Source: DAOTTX01 sp034437515
GTDB lineage: Bacteria > Chloroflexota > Anaerolineae > Aggregatilineales > Phototrophicaceae
NCBI GenBank assembly: GCA_034437515.1
Contig: DAOTTX010000050.1
Coordinates: 1-29,394, forward strand
Length of the DNA: 29,394 nt
Reading direction: 5' to 3'
The translations under genes and the position numbers were made by a program. The notes below the pieces were generated by a model. The model ran no database searches. It had not been told where the DNA came from and saw nothing but the letters and a program-made list of their open reading frames with translations. Below, in pieces: positions 7,883 through 15,669 of the stretch. Within the stretch, counting starts at the first letter, position 1, and each line of letters opens with the position of its first letter.

Positions 7883-8994
7883 TGTCTGGAGAATACACGA
7901 TTCGATACCCTCGTCGCCGGCTCATTCGCCGGTTGATGACCGCCGGCACACGCCTGTTCATGCGCGTCTTCGCCCGGATGACCGTCACAGGACAACAGAA
8001 CATCCCGCGTACCGGCCCGGTGATCCTGGTCGGCAATCACGTCGCCTTTACCGAAGTCCCGTTGATGTGTTCGTACACACCGCGCAACGTCGAGATGGTC
8101 GGTGTTGGTGACATCCCGCCCGATCCGTTCTACGCGCCCATTATCAACGCTTACGGGTTCATCCGCATCAATCGCGGTAGTATGGATCGCAAAGCGATGA
8201 GTATGGCGCTCGACGTCCTCAAACAGGGCGGCGTGGTCGGCATTTTCCCTGAGGGCGGCATCTGGGAGAAAAGCAACCTCAAGCAAGCGCGTACCGGTGT
8301 CTCCTGGTTGAGCAGCAAGGGCAACGCGCCCATCGTACCGATTGGGTTTGGCGGCATGGTCGGCTCGATTGACTCCATCCTGGCTTTGAAGCGTCCACAC
8401 CTGAACATGCACATCGGGCAACCACTGCCGCCGGTACAGACCAGAATCCCCGGTAAGACGCGCAAAGAAGCGTTGACCGATGCGGCTGAAGAGATTATGC
8501 AGCATGTCGAGGAACTGATTCCGTCCGAGGAAAAAGCCCGCTGGATTCTGGTGGAAGCCGAACGGTTTACGCTGGAATTGACGGTTTACGCACAAGCCGG
8601 TGAAGCAATTGATGTGCCTGCCGATTATCGGATCGTGCATTCCGAGGCGCTGGCGAAGTTCTTCCACCGTCCGGTGATTTTACGCACGATGGCGCGCAAC
8701 CTGAAATTGCCGGTACGGGCACTGCGCCGCATCAAGCGCCGCCCGCCGCCCGCCAATATCTACGCTGCGGTGAACGGCGTGCTGGGCTACCTGGAAAACG
8801 ACAATCCGTTTTTTCTGTCCTATCGCTTCGGTACGGAGCAGGCTAACGCCATGCAGGACGGCCTACGCGAGCTTGGTTATCTATCAGCATGGTGTGATGA
8901 GCAAGGCTACAAGCTGTCGATCAACCCGATCCGGCATTATCGCTATCAGAACAGCGAAGAAGAGATCACCGAAACGGTCGCCGAAGAAATCTAG
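7882..8994 (+). CDS. PlsC-like 1-acyl-glycerol-3-phosphate acyltransferase with C-terminal extension
   Basis: The first 220 residues match the PlsC/LPLAT family, which transfers an acyl chain to lysophosphatidic acid or a related acceptor at the membrane. Visible blocks are NHVAFTEVPL (52-61), GFIRINRGS (92-100), FPEGGIWEKS (122-131) and IVPIGFGG (151-158). The first block has the catalytic histidine (His53), but the usual HX4D aspartate is Glu58. Family members run about 200-260 residues; this one has 370, with about 150 unassigned basic residues at the end, including RRIKRRPPPA. It is translationally coupled to the winged-helix gene. The acceptor substrate is unknown. Confidence 0.82.
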   Translation: MSGEYTIRYPRRRLIRRLMTAGTRLFMRVFARMTVTGQQNIPRTGPVILVGNHVAFTEVPLMCSYTPRNVEMVGVGDIPPDPFYAPIINAYGFIRINRGSMDRKAMSMALDVLKQGGVVGIFPEGGIWEKSNLKQARTGVSWLSSKGNAPIVPIGFGGMVGSIDSILALKRPHLNMHIGQPLPPVQTRIPGKTRKEALTDAAEEIMQHVEELIPSEEKARWILVEAERFTLELTVYAQAGEAIDVPADYRIVHSEALAKFFHRPVILRTMARNLKLPVRALRRIKRRPPPANIYAAVNGVLGYLENDNPFFLSYRFGTEQANAMQDGLRELGYLSAWCDEQGYKLSINPIRHYRYQNSEEEITETVAEEI

Positions 8995-9011
8995 CAGCCT
9001 ACAGCGGCGGC

Positions 9012-9773
9012 TTACCGTCGTCTGCTGAGGCGATACCCCAGCATCACCAGCAGAATGCTAATCACATAAAGCACCAGCAGCGGCCCCATCACCAAAAACA
9101 TATTCACCGGGTCTACCGTCGGAGTGATGAAGGCCGCTGCAACCGCTGCCAGCACCACCGCGATGCGCCAGTTTCTAATCAATGTGCCAGATCTCACCAC
9201 CCCCAACAGCGACAGTACGAAGAACACCAGCGGCGTCTCAAAAGCCACCCCCATCCAGAAGAGTAGCGAGGTCACAAAGCGGATGTACAGCGCCGCCGTC
9301 CATTCTGGTTCAAACAACGCCGGTTGAAAGCCTTCCAGAAAGCCCAGCGCGGGCGGCATCAAGATATACCATGCGAACACCACCCCCACGATAAACAAGA
9401 TCGTGATCGCCGGCAGCGAGAGCAGCACCCAGCGGCGTTCTTTGCGCGTCAGGCCGGGGAGGATGAACATCATCAGTTGGTAAGTAATCAACGGGATCGC
9501 CAGCGCCGCGCCAAGCATCAACGCGACCCGGAAATAGGCCACGACGGAGCCGGTCGGCCCTAGCACGACGAGTTGGCAGCGTTCGGCTTCATCGACCAGG
9601 TTGCAGTAGGGTGTGCGTAAAACATCGAAGGCCGCATCCGCGAGGAAAACGCTGATGATGGTCGTGACCACCAACCCCAGGAACGTTTTCAGTGACCGCT
9701 GGCGTAGCTCGTCGAGATGTTCCCATAGCGACATGCGTGATTCATCATCTGGGATGTTATCCGGTGTTGTCAT
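9012..9773 (-). CDS. tatC: Sec-independent protein translocase TatC
   Basis: TatC is the membrane receptor of the twin-arginine pathway, which exports folded proteins. The 253-residue protein begins with the diagnostic cytoplasmic segment SLWEHLDELRQRSLK (15-29), has about six hydrophobic spans, and carries GVAFETPLVFF with conserved Glu179 and ITPTVDPVNMFLVMGPLLVLY (216-236) near the end. AGGAG lies nine bases before the ATG and overlaps the stop of the SDR gene, so translation is probably coupled. No tatA or tatB is visible in the window. Confidence 0.95.
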   Translation of the reverse strand: MTTPDNIPDDESRMSLWEHLDELRQRSLKTFLGLVVTTIISVFLADAAFDVLRTPYCNLVDEAERCQLVVLGPTGSVVAYFRVALMLGAALAIPLITYQLMMFILPGLTRKERRWVLLSLPAITILFIVGVVFAWYILMPPALGFLEGFQPALFEPEWTAALYIRFVTSLLFWMGVAFETPLVFFVLSLLGVVRSGTLIRNWRIAVVLAAVAAAFITPTVDPVNMFLVMGPLLVLYVISILLVMLGYRLSRRR

Positions 9774-9779
9774 GGTGGG

Positions 9780-10595
9780 TCACTCCTGCCGGGTGTCGGG
9801 TGGCGGCGTCCAACCGAAGGGCGTTTCCTCATCGACCAGTCCGAAGCTCTCTGCCGGGCGGCGCGGTTGGGTGTCGTCTTTGTCAGGGGACATCGCCGCC
9901 GGGGCGACCGGCATTGAACGCTCCTCACGACGGTTGCGCCGGCGTAGATCGGGCGCGTAATAGATGGTTTTGTCGTGCGCCGGTTCCAGCGCGATCCGTG
10001 CGATGCCACGCGCCAGCAGATCAACGGGCATGGGCGCGACTCGCCCAAAGAAAAACCATGAAAGCGGCGGTGTGCTGCCCAGTAACGTCATCAGGCGGAA
10101 GAACAGCGGACGGCTCGCACCACGTTGATAAACCAACGGCGCACGGATGATCGTGCTACGAATACCCACCCGCCCGATGTATTGCTCTGCTTCTCGCTTG
10201 GAGCGAATATACGCCCGTTTCGTCCAGGGGGTGCGGGTGCTGCTCAGTAGTAGCATTTCCGGCACACCGTCGCTGATGCACATCGTCGCCACGTTGCGTG
10301 CGCTGACCAGGTTCATCCGTTGGAAGGTCAAACCGCGTGCGGGGTCTGCGAGCATACTGCCGACAGTGTGAATGACGAGGGCGTGCCCCCGTGCATGACC
10401 GCGCAGGCTGGCGGTATCCCACACATCCGCCGTCGCCAGCCGTACCCGTTGGGTAAGCAAACCCAGGTTAGCCTTTGCCTCCGGGCGGACGAGCAGCGTG
10501 ACATCTGCACCTTCCGCTAGCAGCGCCGCCGCGATGTTGTCACCGAGGAAGGTGCTGCCCCCGGTGACGAGTATCCGATGCTTGTTTGCGCTCAT
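9780..10595 (-). CDS. atypical SDR / NAD(P)-dependent epimerase-like protein
   Basis: The protein (271 residues from the ATG at 10595) is an atypical short-chain dehydrogenase of the NDUFA9/NmrA-like kind. It has a dinucleotide-binding RILVTGGSTFLGDN (7-20, with a Ser/Thr in place of the usual second glycine), LLLSST before the active site, and YIRSK (129-133) as the YxxxK pair. The C-terminal 60 residues are charged and proline-rich (RRRNRREERS, PPPDTRQE), unlike a folded substrate domain. A TTG three bases upstream is unlikely because GAGGA sits six bases before the ATG. The gene leads an operon with tatC. Substrate unknown; it may be structural or redox-sensing rather than catalytic. Confidence 0.78.
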   Translation of the reverse strand: MSANKHRILVTGGSTFLGDNIAAALLAEGADVTLLVRPEAKANLGLLTQRVRLATADVWDTASLRGHARGHALVIHTVGSMLADPARGLTFQRMNLVSARNVATMCISDGVPEMLLLSSTRTPWTKRAYIRSKREAEQYIGRVGIRSTIIRAPLVYQRGASRPLFFRLMTLLGSTPPLSWFFFGRVAPMPVDLLARGIARIALEPAHDKTIYYAPDLRRRNRREERSMPVAPAAMSPDKDDTQPRRPAESFGLVDEETPFGWTPPPDTRQE

Positions 10596-10622
10596 CAAAT
10601 GTCCTCATTAAAAAGCCTTCCG

Positions 10623-10651
10623 ATTGTAGCCGTGTGAGGGGAGGCATTCAA
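10623..10651 (-). promoter_or_regulatory. sigma70-type promoter of the SDR-tatC operon
   Basis: On the minus strand, TTGAAT (10646-10651), a 17-base spacer, then TACAAT (10623-10628). The start near 10615 leaves a short leader with GAGGA before the ATG at 10595. Confidence 0.65.
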
Positions 10652-10970
10652 CCGCCGTCCACCGGGTACTTGATTCTCAATCGTTTTTTGTATAAAGTTT
10701 AGTCAAGTGTGATATTGCAGAATTGTTAAAAACCAGTCACGGTTGACTATTAACCATCTCATGATGGATTGAATTGTGCCGCAAGTTGCAAGTTGGAATG
10801 AGTCGTTTCGTCAAATAACGACGAGATTTTTGTCGTAAGTCAGTGTTCAATAATAAAACGTTTCAATCGAAGTTCCGGCGTTTGGATTCACGCCAGGCAC
10901 AAGACACTTACGTAAGCCAGCCGTGATCGTTTGTGTGATTGCGGCTATTTGATTTATGCAGGAGCCAACG
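10652..10970 (+). other. AT-rich intergenic region before recX
   Basis: No gene is seen in this region between the divergent SDR and recX. A weak extended -10 (TG-T-GATATT at 10708-10716, with TTGTAT at 10688-10693) could serve recX with a leader of about 250 bases. The region also has a 10-base palindrome CTTACGTAAG (10907-10916) and a small hairpin around 10878-10895. recA is absent from this usual upstream position, and no obvious SOS-like box is seen. Confidence 0.4.
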
Positions 10971-11630
10971 GTGGGCATAATCACCGCCTTAGAAGTTCAG
11001 AAGCGGAACAAAGAGCGCGTCAACGTTTATCTTGACGGCGAGTTTGCCTTTGGCCTGGCTCTCATCGAAGCTGCACAACTTCGCAAAGGGCAAGAACTTT
11101 CTCAGGTCGAAGTAGAGACACTAAAGGACGTGGATGCTGTAAATCGTGCGGTAGACAAAGCCGCCCGGTTCCTCAGCTACCGTCCGCGTAGTACGGCGGA
11201 AGTCCGTAAGAACCTGAGCAAAAAAGACATTCCAGAAGCGGTGGTCGAAGCTGCGATTGCCCGTATGGAAAGCCTAGGGTACCTGAATGACGAAGCCTTC
11301 GCCCGCTACTGGCTCGAAAACCGTACCACCTTCAAACCACGCGGCCCGATGGCCTTGCGTCACGAACTGCGCCAGAAGGGGGTCGCGGCATCCATCATTG
11401 ATACCGTATTGGAAGACCTAGACTCATCTGCTGCCGCCTACCAGGCCGCCGAGAAACGTATACGGCGCTTGCGGGGGCTTTCACACCGAGATTTTCGTAA
11501 CAAGTTAGGGGGTTTTCTGCAACGTCGGGGCTTTACCTACGCAACCAGCAACGACGTGATTACGCAGTTGACTTCTGAACTCGCCACCGAAGATCCGGAT
11601 TTCTTTCAGGAAGAAGACGACCTGACCTGA
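10971..11630 (+). CDS. recX: RecX regulatory protein
   Basis: RecX binds RecA filaments and modulates recombinase activity. The protein has the family's three-helix repeats: an N-terminal beta start (ITALEVQKRNKERVNVYLDGEFAFGL), then AARFLSYRPRSTAEVRKNLSKKDIPEAVVEAAIARMESLGYLNDEAFARYWLENRTTFKPRGPMALRHELRQKGV in modular form, with GYLNDEAFA and PRGPMALRHEL as classic markers. I prefer the GTG start at 10971 (219 residues) because AGGAG lies six bases upstream; the ATG at 10956 has no ribosome site. It precedes rny by about 90 bases, an order often seen in Chloroflexota and Firmicutes, but recA is not adjacent here. Confidence 0.88.
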   Translation: MGIITALEVQKRNKERVNVYLDGEFAFGLALIEAAQLRKGQELSQVEVETLKDVDAVNRAVDKAARFLSYRPRSTAEVRKNLSKKDIPEAVVEAAIARMESLGYLNDEAFARYWLENRTTFKPRGPMALRHELRQKGVAASIIDTVLEDLDSSAAAYQAAEKRIRRLRGLSHRDFRNKLGGFLQRRGFTYATSNDVITQLTSELATEDPDFFQEEDDLT

Positions 11631-11676
11631 TCCCCGGCTCCCGGTGGTATGCCTGATTACATACTCAACCAACGGG

Positions 11677-11686
11677 AAAGGAGGTC
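11677..11686 (+). promoter_or_regulatory. near-perfect Shine-Dalgarno sequence far upstream of the rny ATG
   Basis: AAAGGAGGTC (11677-11686) matches the anti-SD strongly, but the best rny start, ATG at 11722, is about 36 bases away. No in-frame ATG, GTG or TTG lies at normal spacing. An ATC at 11693 does, but out of frame. Confidence 0.55.
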
Positions 11687-11721
11687 AGCGACATCAATCC
11701 AGACGTTGTCGCTACCAAAAC

Positions 11722-13263
11722 ATGGAACCACTTACTATTCTACTCAGCCTTGCGGCCTTTGTGGTCGGCGTGGCGGGGGGAGCGTTCGGGTTCAACTACC
11801 TCCAGAAACAACGTGGCAAGGATTATCTGGAAGGTGTGGAACGTGAAGCAGAGCAAACCCTCAAAGATGCACGAGAACAAGCGAACGACATCGTCCGCAA
11901 AGGCGAAGACAAGATCAAGAAGCTGCAAGACGAGGCTGACAACAGCATCTCTCGTCGTCGCCGTGACCTCGACAGCGAGGAAGACCGGCTACAGCGTCGC
12001 CGTGAAGAACTCGACAACCGGGTCGAACGCCTGGAAAAACGCGAGCAAATCCTCAACAAGCGGCAGAGCACGCTCGACCGCAAAGAAAACGAAGTCAACA
12101 AAATGGAAGCCGAGCACGCCGAAGAACTGCAACGCATCAGCCAGATGACGGTGGAAGAAGCCCGCAACGAACTTATGGCGGTCGCGGAAAAAGAAGCGCG
12201 TAACGACATCGCCCGCATCATCCGCCAGGTGGAAGCAGAAGCGCGTGAGGAGGGCGACAAACGCGCCCGTGACATCATCTCACTGGCGGTGCAGCGCCTC
12301 GCGTCAGAACATGTCAGCGAGATCTCCGTGAGTGTCGTTCCGCTGCCTAACGACGATATGAAAGGGCGCATCATCGGGCGTAATGGCCGCAACATCCGCG
12401 CCTTTGAATTGGCGACTGGTGTCGATGTCGTCGTCGATGACACGCCGGAAGCGGTCACCATTAGCTGCTTTGACCCGGTACGGCGCGAGATCGCCAAACG
12501 TTCGATGAGCAAGTTAGTGCAAGACGGGCGCATCCATCCCGCCCGCATCGAAAAGCTGGTCGATGACGCCCGGCATGAGGTCGAAGATGTCATCCGTGAG
12601 GAGGGCGAACGCGCCGCTTACGAGACCGGCGTCCACGGCTTGCACCCGGAAATCATCAAGTTATTGGGGATGTTAAAGTTCCGTACCAGCTACGGGCAAA
12701 ACCAGCATTCGCATTCGATTGAAACCTCACACGTCGCCGGGATGATCGCGGCGGAACTCGGCGCAGATGTCGAGGTCGCCAAGACCGCCGGCCTGCTGCA
12801 TGACATCGGCAAGGCCATCGACCACGAGGTCGAGGGGACGCACGCGGTCATCGGTTCGGAGTTCCTCAAGCGATACAGCATCAAAGACGAGCGGGTGTTG
12901 AACGCGGTCGCGGCGCATCATCATGAGATCGAGCAAGAATACGTCGAGAGTTACATCGTCGAAGCCGCCGATGCCATCTCCGGCGCGCGACCGGGCGCAC
13001 GGCGTGAGAGCCTTGAGTCCTACATCAAGCGTGTGAAAACGTTGGAAGACATCGCAACCAGCTTCGAGGGCGTGGAGCAAAGCTATGCCCTGCAAGCTGG
13101 TCGTGAGGTGCGCATCATCGTGCGACCGGAGACGGTCGATGATCTCTCCGCGATTCGGCTGGCCCGCGACGTCGCCAAGCAGATCGAGGAAACCATGCAA
13201 TACCCCGGACAGATCAAAGTCCACGTCATCCGGGAGACGCGCGCGGTCGATTACGCCAAGTAG
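11722..13263 (+). CDS. rny: ribonuclease Y
   Basis: RNase Y is a membrane-anchored endoribonuclease that starts mRNA decay. From the ATG at 11722 the 513-residue protein has a single hydrophobic anchor (about 4-24), a long charged coiled coil (about 30-190), a KH domain with GRIIGRNGRN (215-224), and an HD domain with LLHDIGKAIDHE (359-369) and AAHHHEIE (397-404). Order and length match the family. The anchor begins right at this ATG, which supports it over a GTG at 11644 in the same frame, but the strong ribosome site lies 36 bases upstream. It may be cotranscribed with recX. RNase J is also encoded in this window. Confidence 0.93.
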   Translation: MEPLTILLSLAAFVVGVAGGAFGFNYLQKQRGKDYLEGVEREAEQTLKDAREQANDIVRKGEDKIKKLQDEADNSISRRRRDLDSEEDRLQRRREELDNRVERLEKREQILNKRQSTLDRKENEVNKMEAEHAEELQRISQMTVEEARNELMAVAEKEARNDIARIIRQVEAEAREEGDKRARDIISLAVQRLASEHVSEISVSVVPLPNDDMKGRIIGRNGRNIRAFELATGVDVVVDDTPEAVTISCFDPVRREIAKRSMSKLVQDGRIHPARIEKLVDDARHEVEDVIREEGERAAYETGVHGLHPEIIKLLGMLKFRTSYGQNQHSHSIETSHVAGMIAAELGADVEVAKTAGLLHDIGKAIDHEVEGTHAVIGSEFLKRYSIKDERVLNAVAAHHHEIEQEYVESYIVEAADAISGARPGARRESLESYIKRVKTLEDIATSFEGVEQSYALQAGREVRIIVRPETVDDLSAIRLARDVAKQIEETMQYPGQIKVHVIRETRAVDYAK

Positions 13264-13310
13264 TCAACCTGCGAAGCACGACTCTTCGTGAGGACGACGT
13301 AAAAATCTCC

Positions 13311-13577
13311 GTAGGGGCGACCTGTCAGGTCGCCTTTACTTATTCCATAGCTGTCAATTTAAGCTACGTATAGCTTATTATGACCCCTATCCCCCTTGCC
13401 CCGTAGACGGTCGGAAGGGGGACTTGCACCTACAGGGCCGCAAAATGCACGAATAACTAGCATCTAAGCATTAGTAGTGATGATACCCTCCCTGTCAACG
13501 GGGAGGGTGGGCTGACCGTAGGTCAGACCGGGTGGGGTCGAAAGAGCCTAAATTGACATGCCTGAGGTCGCCCCTAC
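13311..13577. mobile_element. MITE-like nested inverted-repeat element
   Basis: The 351-base gap between rny and the S9 peptidase (13264-13614) has no gene but is mostly one palindromic element. Outer arms GTAGGGGCGACCT (13311-13323) and AGGTCGCCCCTAC (13565-13577) are perfect inverted 13-mers. Inside, TGTCAATTTA (13352-13361) pairs with TAAATTGACA (13549-13558). Further in is a C/G-rich core (13382-13539) with three perfect hairpins: 13391-13397 with 13415-13421, 13485-13492 with 13501-13508, and 13512-13517 with 13521-13526. A GCGCCCCTAC at 13593-13602 may be a further arm fragment. It encodes no transposase. The core plan resembles the element at window position 1. Non-autonomous mobile origin is inference. 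Confidence 0.6.
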
Positions 13578-13614
13578 TTATCCCTGCAAAGAGCGCCCCT
13601 ACGCTTGAATATCG

Positions 13615-15477
13615 CTATTGGTAAATCACATACTGGTTCAAAAACGCGACGATCTGCGTGTAGTAATGCTGCTTGGTTTCCGGTTTGCGGAAGCCGTGCC
13701 CCTCACCGGGATACAGGTGATACTCGTGCGGCACCCCCCGTGAACGCAGCGCCTTCACAATCGCCTCTGACTGGTTAGGCGTCACGATCTGATCGTCTTC
13801 GCCCTGGAAGATAATCACCGGGTCGCTGATTTTATCCGCATGGAACAGGGGCGACCGGTCGCGGTAAAGCTGGGTCGCCGCTGGCAGCGTGCCCAGCAGT
13901 GATTCACTGTAGCGTGACTCGAACTTATGTGTATCCTGCACCAGCATGAACTGGTTGGCGATGCCATACCGGCAGATCCCTGCCGCGTAGAAGCCGGGTT
14001 TTTCTACCAGGGATTGCAGCACGGTATAACCACCCGCGCTGCCGCCCATGATTATCAGGCGTTCAGGATCGGCCTTGCCCGCCTCCACGAGATGTTGCGC
14101 ACCGCTGGCACTGTCCACCACGTCGATGTGTCCCCACGCTCCGCGTAGCTGCTGCATATAGTCACGCCCGTAGCCGGTGCCGCCCCGGTGATTGACGTAC
14201 AGCACCGCATAACCCCGTGCGGCGAAAAACTGCGCTTCCATATCGTATTCGAGGAAGGCTTGCGATGTCGGCCCGCCATGCACGACCACGATCAGTGGTG
14301 GCTTGCCGGTGCCGGTGGTGCGGTCACTGGTCGGCGGGTAGTAAATGCCGTGAACGGTATCGCCATCCTCGCCCTGCCATTCGATGGCCTCGCCATCGGC
14401 AAGCTGCGCCGGTTTCAAATGCTCACGGGTGGAACGGCGATGCACACGCACATCGCCGCCGTCCATGCTGACCACGCGCGGTGAAATCTGCGGGGCGGAT
14501 GCGATCAAGGCGACCTGACCGGCGGCGTTGGCGGTGATCTGTTCACAATGGGTGTAATCGTCAAGGCCGCTGACCGGGGTTTCCTCACCGTTGCTGACCG
14601 TGTAGCGGTGCGCGGTATGTCGTCCCTTGTGGTTGCGCAGGAACACCAGCGTATCGGCATCGGCCCAGGCATAAGTACGCATCCCCTGTACCCAGGCGGG
14701 CATCCCGTGTTCGGCTTTGGCCTCGGTGATCTGGTGATGTGTCTCGGCGTCCAGGTCGTAGAGATACAATTGGCCGTGACCGGTGGCATCGCTCACGTAA
14801 GCCAGCCAGCGCCCATCAGGTGAGAATGTCGGTTGGAAGATTGCCGTATGCTCGTCGCCAGTGATAATCTGATCGTCTTCGATGGCGGGCAGTGTCTCAT
14901 AGCGCAGGCGTACCAGATGTAGATGCGTGCCATCCCAGGGCATTTGCGGATGATCCCAGGTCACAAAGGTGATGTGCGTTCCCGCCGGATGCCAATCCGG
15001 TTGCATCACGAAGTCCGTGCCGGAAAACAGCTTGCCGGGCCAGTGCTGCCCGGTGGCATCGACCACGCCGAGCGCATCTTGTTCTTCGTAGGTATGCACA
15101 TAAGCCACCCAAGCGCCATCAGATGACACCGTCGGGGACGCCATCCCGCCGAACGCCGGGGTCAGTGGCTTCGGTTTGCCGCCGGTGACGGGCACGCGAT
15201 ACAGGCGACCGCCATGCCCGGCGAAGTAAACAGAACCGTCGCCGACCGTAAACCCGCCGCCGCCATAACCGACTCGTCCGCGTGCCGGGTTGGCGTCGTG
15301 GTTGAGGGCTACCGGGGCATCTATGCCGGATTGTGCGAACAGCAGCCCGCGTCCCTCCGACCAGACCAGTATGTCCTCGTACCATAAGACGTTGTTCAGC
15401 CGCAGGGCTTCGGAAACCACACGCGGCGAGATCGGGCTGGGCCAGGTGCCGTATTGTAACGTTGTTTTTTTGGTCAA
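13615..15477 (-). CDS. S9 family peptidase (prolyl oligopeptidase/acylaminoacyl-peptidase type)
   Basis: The 620-residue protein combines an N-terminal beta-propeller (about 30-350, with repeats such as PTFSPDGRWLAYVSD at 216-230) and a C-terminal alpha/beta-hydrolase. The catalytic triad is Ser480 in GGSAGG, Asp562 in GEDDQIV and His594 in GEGHGF; HGGPTSQ (400-406) and NHRGGTGYG (429-437) mark the oxyanion and core region. Such enzymes release small peptides or acyl-amino acids from substrates admitted by the propeller. There is no signal peptide, so it is probably cytoplasmic. The TTG start is supported by AAGGAG eight bases upstream. An A7 tract sits at codons 3-5. Confidence 0.92.
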   Translation of the reverse strand: MTKKTTLQYGTWPSPISPRVVSEALRLNNVLWYEDILVWSEGRGLLFAQSGIDAPVALNHDANPARGRVGYGGGGFTVGDGSVYFAGHGGRLYRVPVTGGKPKPLTPAFGGMASPTVSSDGAWVAYVHTYEEQDALGVVDATGQHWPGKLFSGTDFVMQPDWHPAGTHITFVTWDHPQMPWDGTHLHLVRLRYETLPAIEDDQIITGDEHTAIFQPTFSPDGRWLAYVSDATGHGQLYLYDLDAETHHQITEAKAEHGMPAWVQGMRTYAWADADTLVFLRNHKGRHTAHRYTVSNGEETPVSGLDDYTHCEQITANAAGQVALIASAPQISPRVVSMDGGDVRVHRRSTREHLKPAQLADGEAIEWQGEDGDTVHGIYYPPTSDRTTGTGKPPLIVVVHGGPTSQAFLEYDMEAQFFAARGYAVLYVNHRGGTGYGRDYMQQLRGAWGHIDVVDSASGAQHLVEAGKADPERLIIMGGSAGGYTVLQSLVEKPGFYAAGICRYGIANQFMLVQDTHKFESRYSESLLGTLPAATQLYRDRSPLFHADKISDPVIIFQGEDDQIVTPNQSEAIVKALRSRGVPHEYHLYPGEGHGFRKPETKQHYYTQIVAFLNQYVIYQ

Positions 15478-15506
15478 AGTGAATTCTCCTTAATTATGCG
15501 TGCCGG

Positions 15507-15538
15507 AGTATAACGCATTCCAGGGGGGGGGAATTGAA
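15507..15538 (-). promoter_or_regulatory. candidate peptidase promoter with a G9/C9 tract in the spacer
   Basis: On the minus strand TTCAAT (15533-15538) and TATACT (15507-15512) flank a 20-base spacer that contains nine C in a row (15523-15531). The start would be near 15500, 23 bases before the TTG. The spacer is longer than the optimum of 17. Confidence 0.4.
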
Positions 15539-15562
15539 AACGCCCCGTGTTAACGGAGCGTT
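15535..15562 (-). terminator. Rho-independent terminator of the candidate small RNA
   Basis: AACGCCCCGT and ACGGAGCGTT (15539-15562) form a stem of nine pairs in ten with a four-base loop. On the minus strand TTTTC follows it. No minus-strand coding gene ends nearby: the L,D-transpeptidase already has its own terminator at 15897-15923. Confidence 0.65.
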
Positions 15563-15635
15563 GGGATTGGCAGTGTGGAGTTAGGGAAAAGTTATTCTAA
15601 TAAGTTTAGTTTGGTTACTCCACACAACTAAGTTA
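15535..15635 (-). ncRNA. candidate orphan small RNA, about 100 nt
   Basis: A consensus-like promoter (15641-15669), a perfect 9-bp stem GTGTGGAGT/ACTCCACAC (15573-15581 with 15617-15625) enclosing an A/U-rich loop of 35 bases, and a terminator hairpin with a T-run (15535-15562) follow one another on the minus strand. No open reading frame of note fits between them. The fold does not look like 6S, SRP RNA or tmRNA. I see no known family; this is a prediction from signals only. Confidence 0.5.
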
Positions 15636-15640
15636 TCTAT

Positions 15641-15669
15641 AGAATAGCAAAATTGCTCAGACTCGTCAA
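15641..15669 (-). promoter_or_regulatory. sigma70-type promoter of the candidate small RNA
   Basis: On the minus strand TTGACG (15664-15669), exactly 17 bases, then TATTCT (15641-15646). No gene starts within reach downstream on this strand except the structured segment ending at 15535 and, beyond its terminator, the peptidase. Confidence 0.6.

Noticed and set aside
7852..8667. 271-residue minus-strand frame antisense to the acyltransferase
   Set aside because: The plus-strand PlsC motifs are clear and no family is seen in the antisense product.
11823..12593. 256-residue serine-rich minus-strand frame antisense to rny
   Set aside because: It is the mirror of the coiled-coil codons of RNase Y.
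13264..13614. CRISPR-like array in the repeat-rich gap
   Set aside because: The repeats are inverted, not direct, and there are no regular spacers and no cas gene.
15535..15635. 6S RNA, SRP RNA or tmRNA as identity of the candidate small RNA
   Set aside because: The length, the single 9-bp stem and the absence of the conserved loops of these families argue against each.
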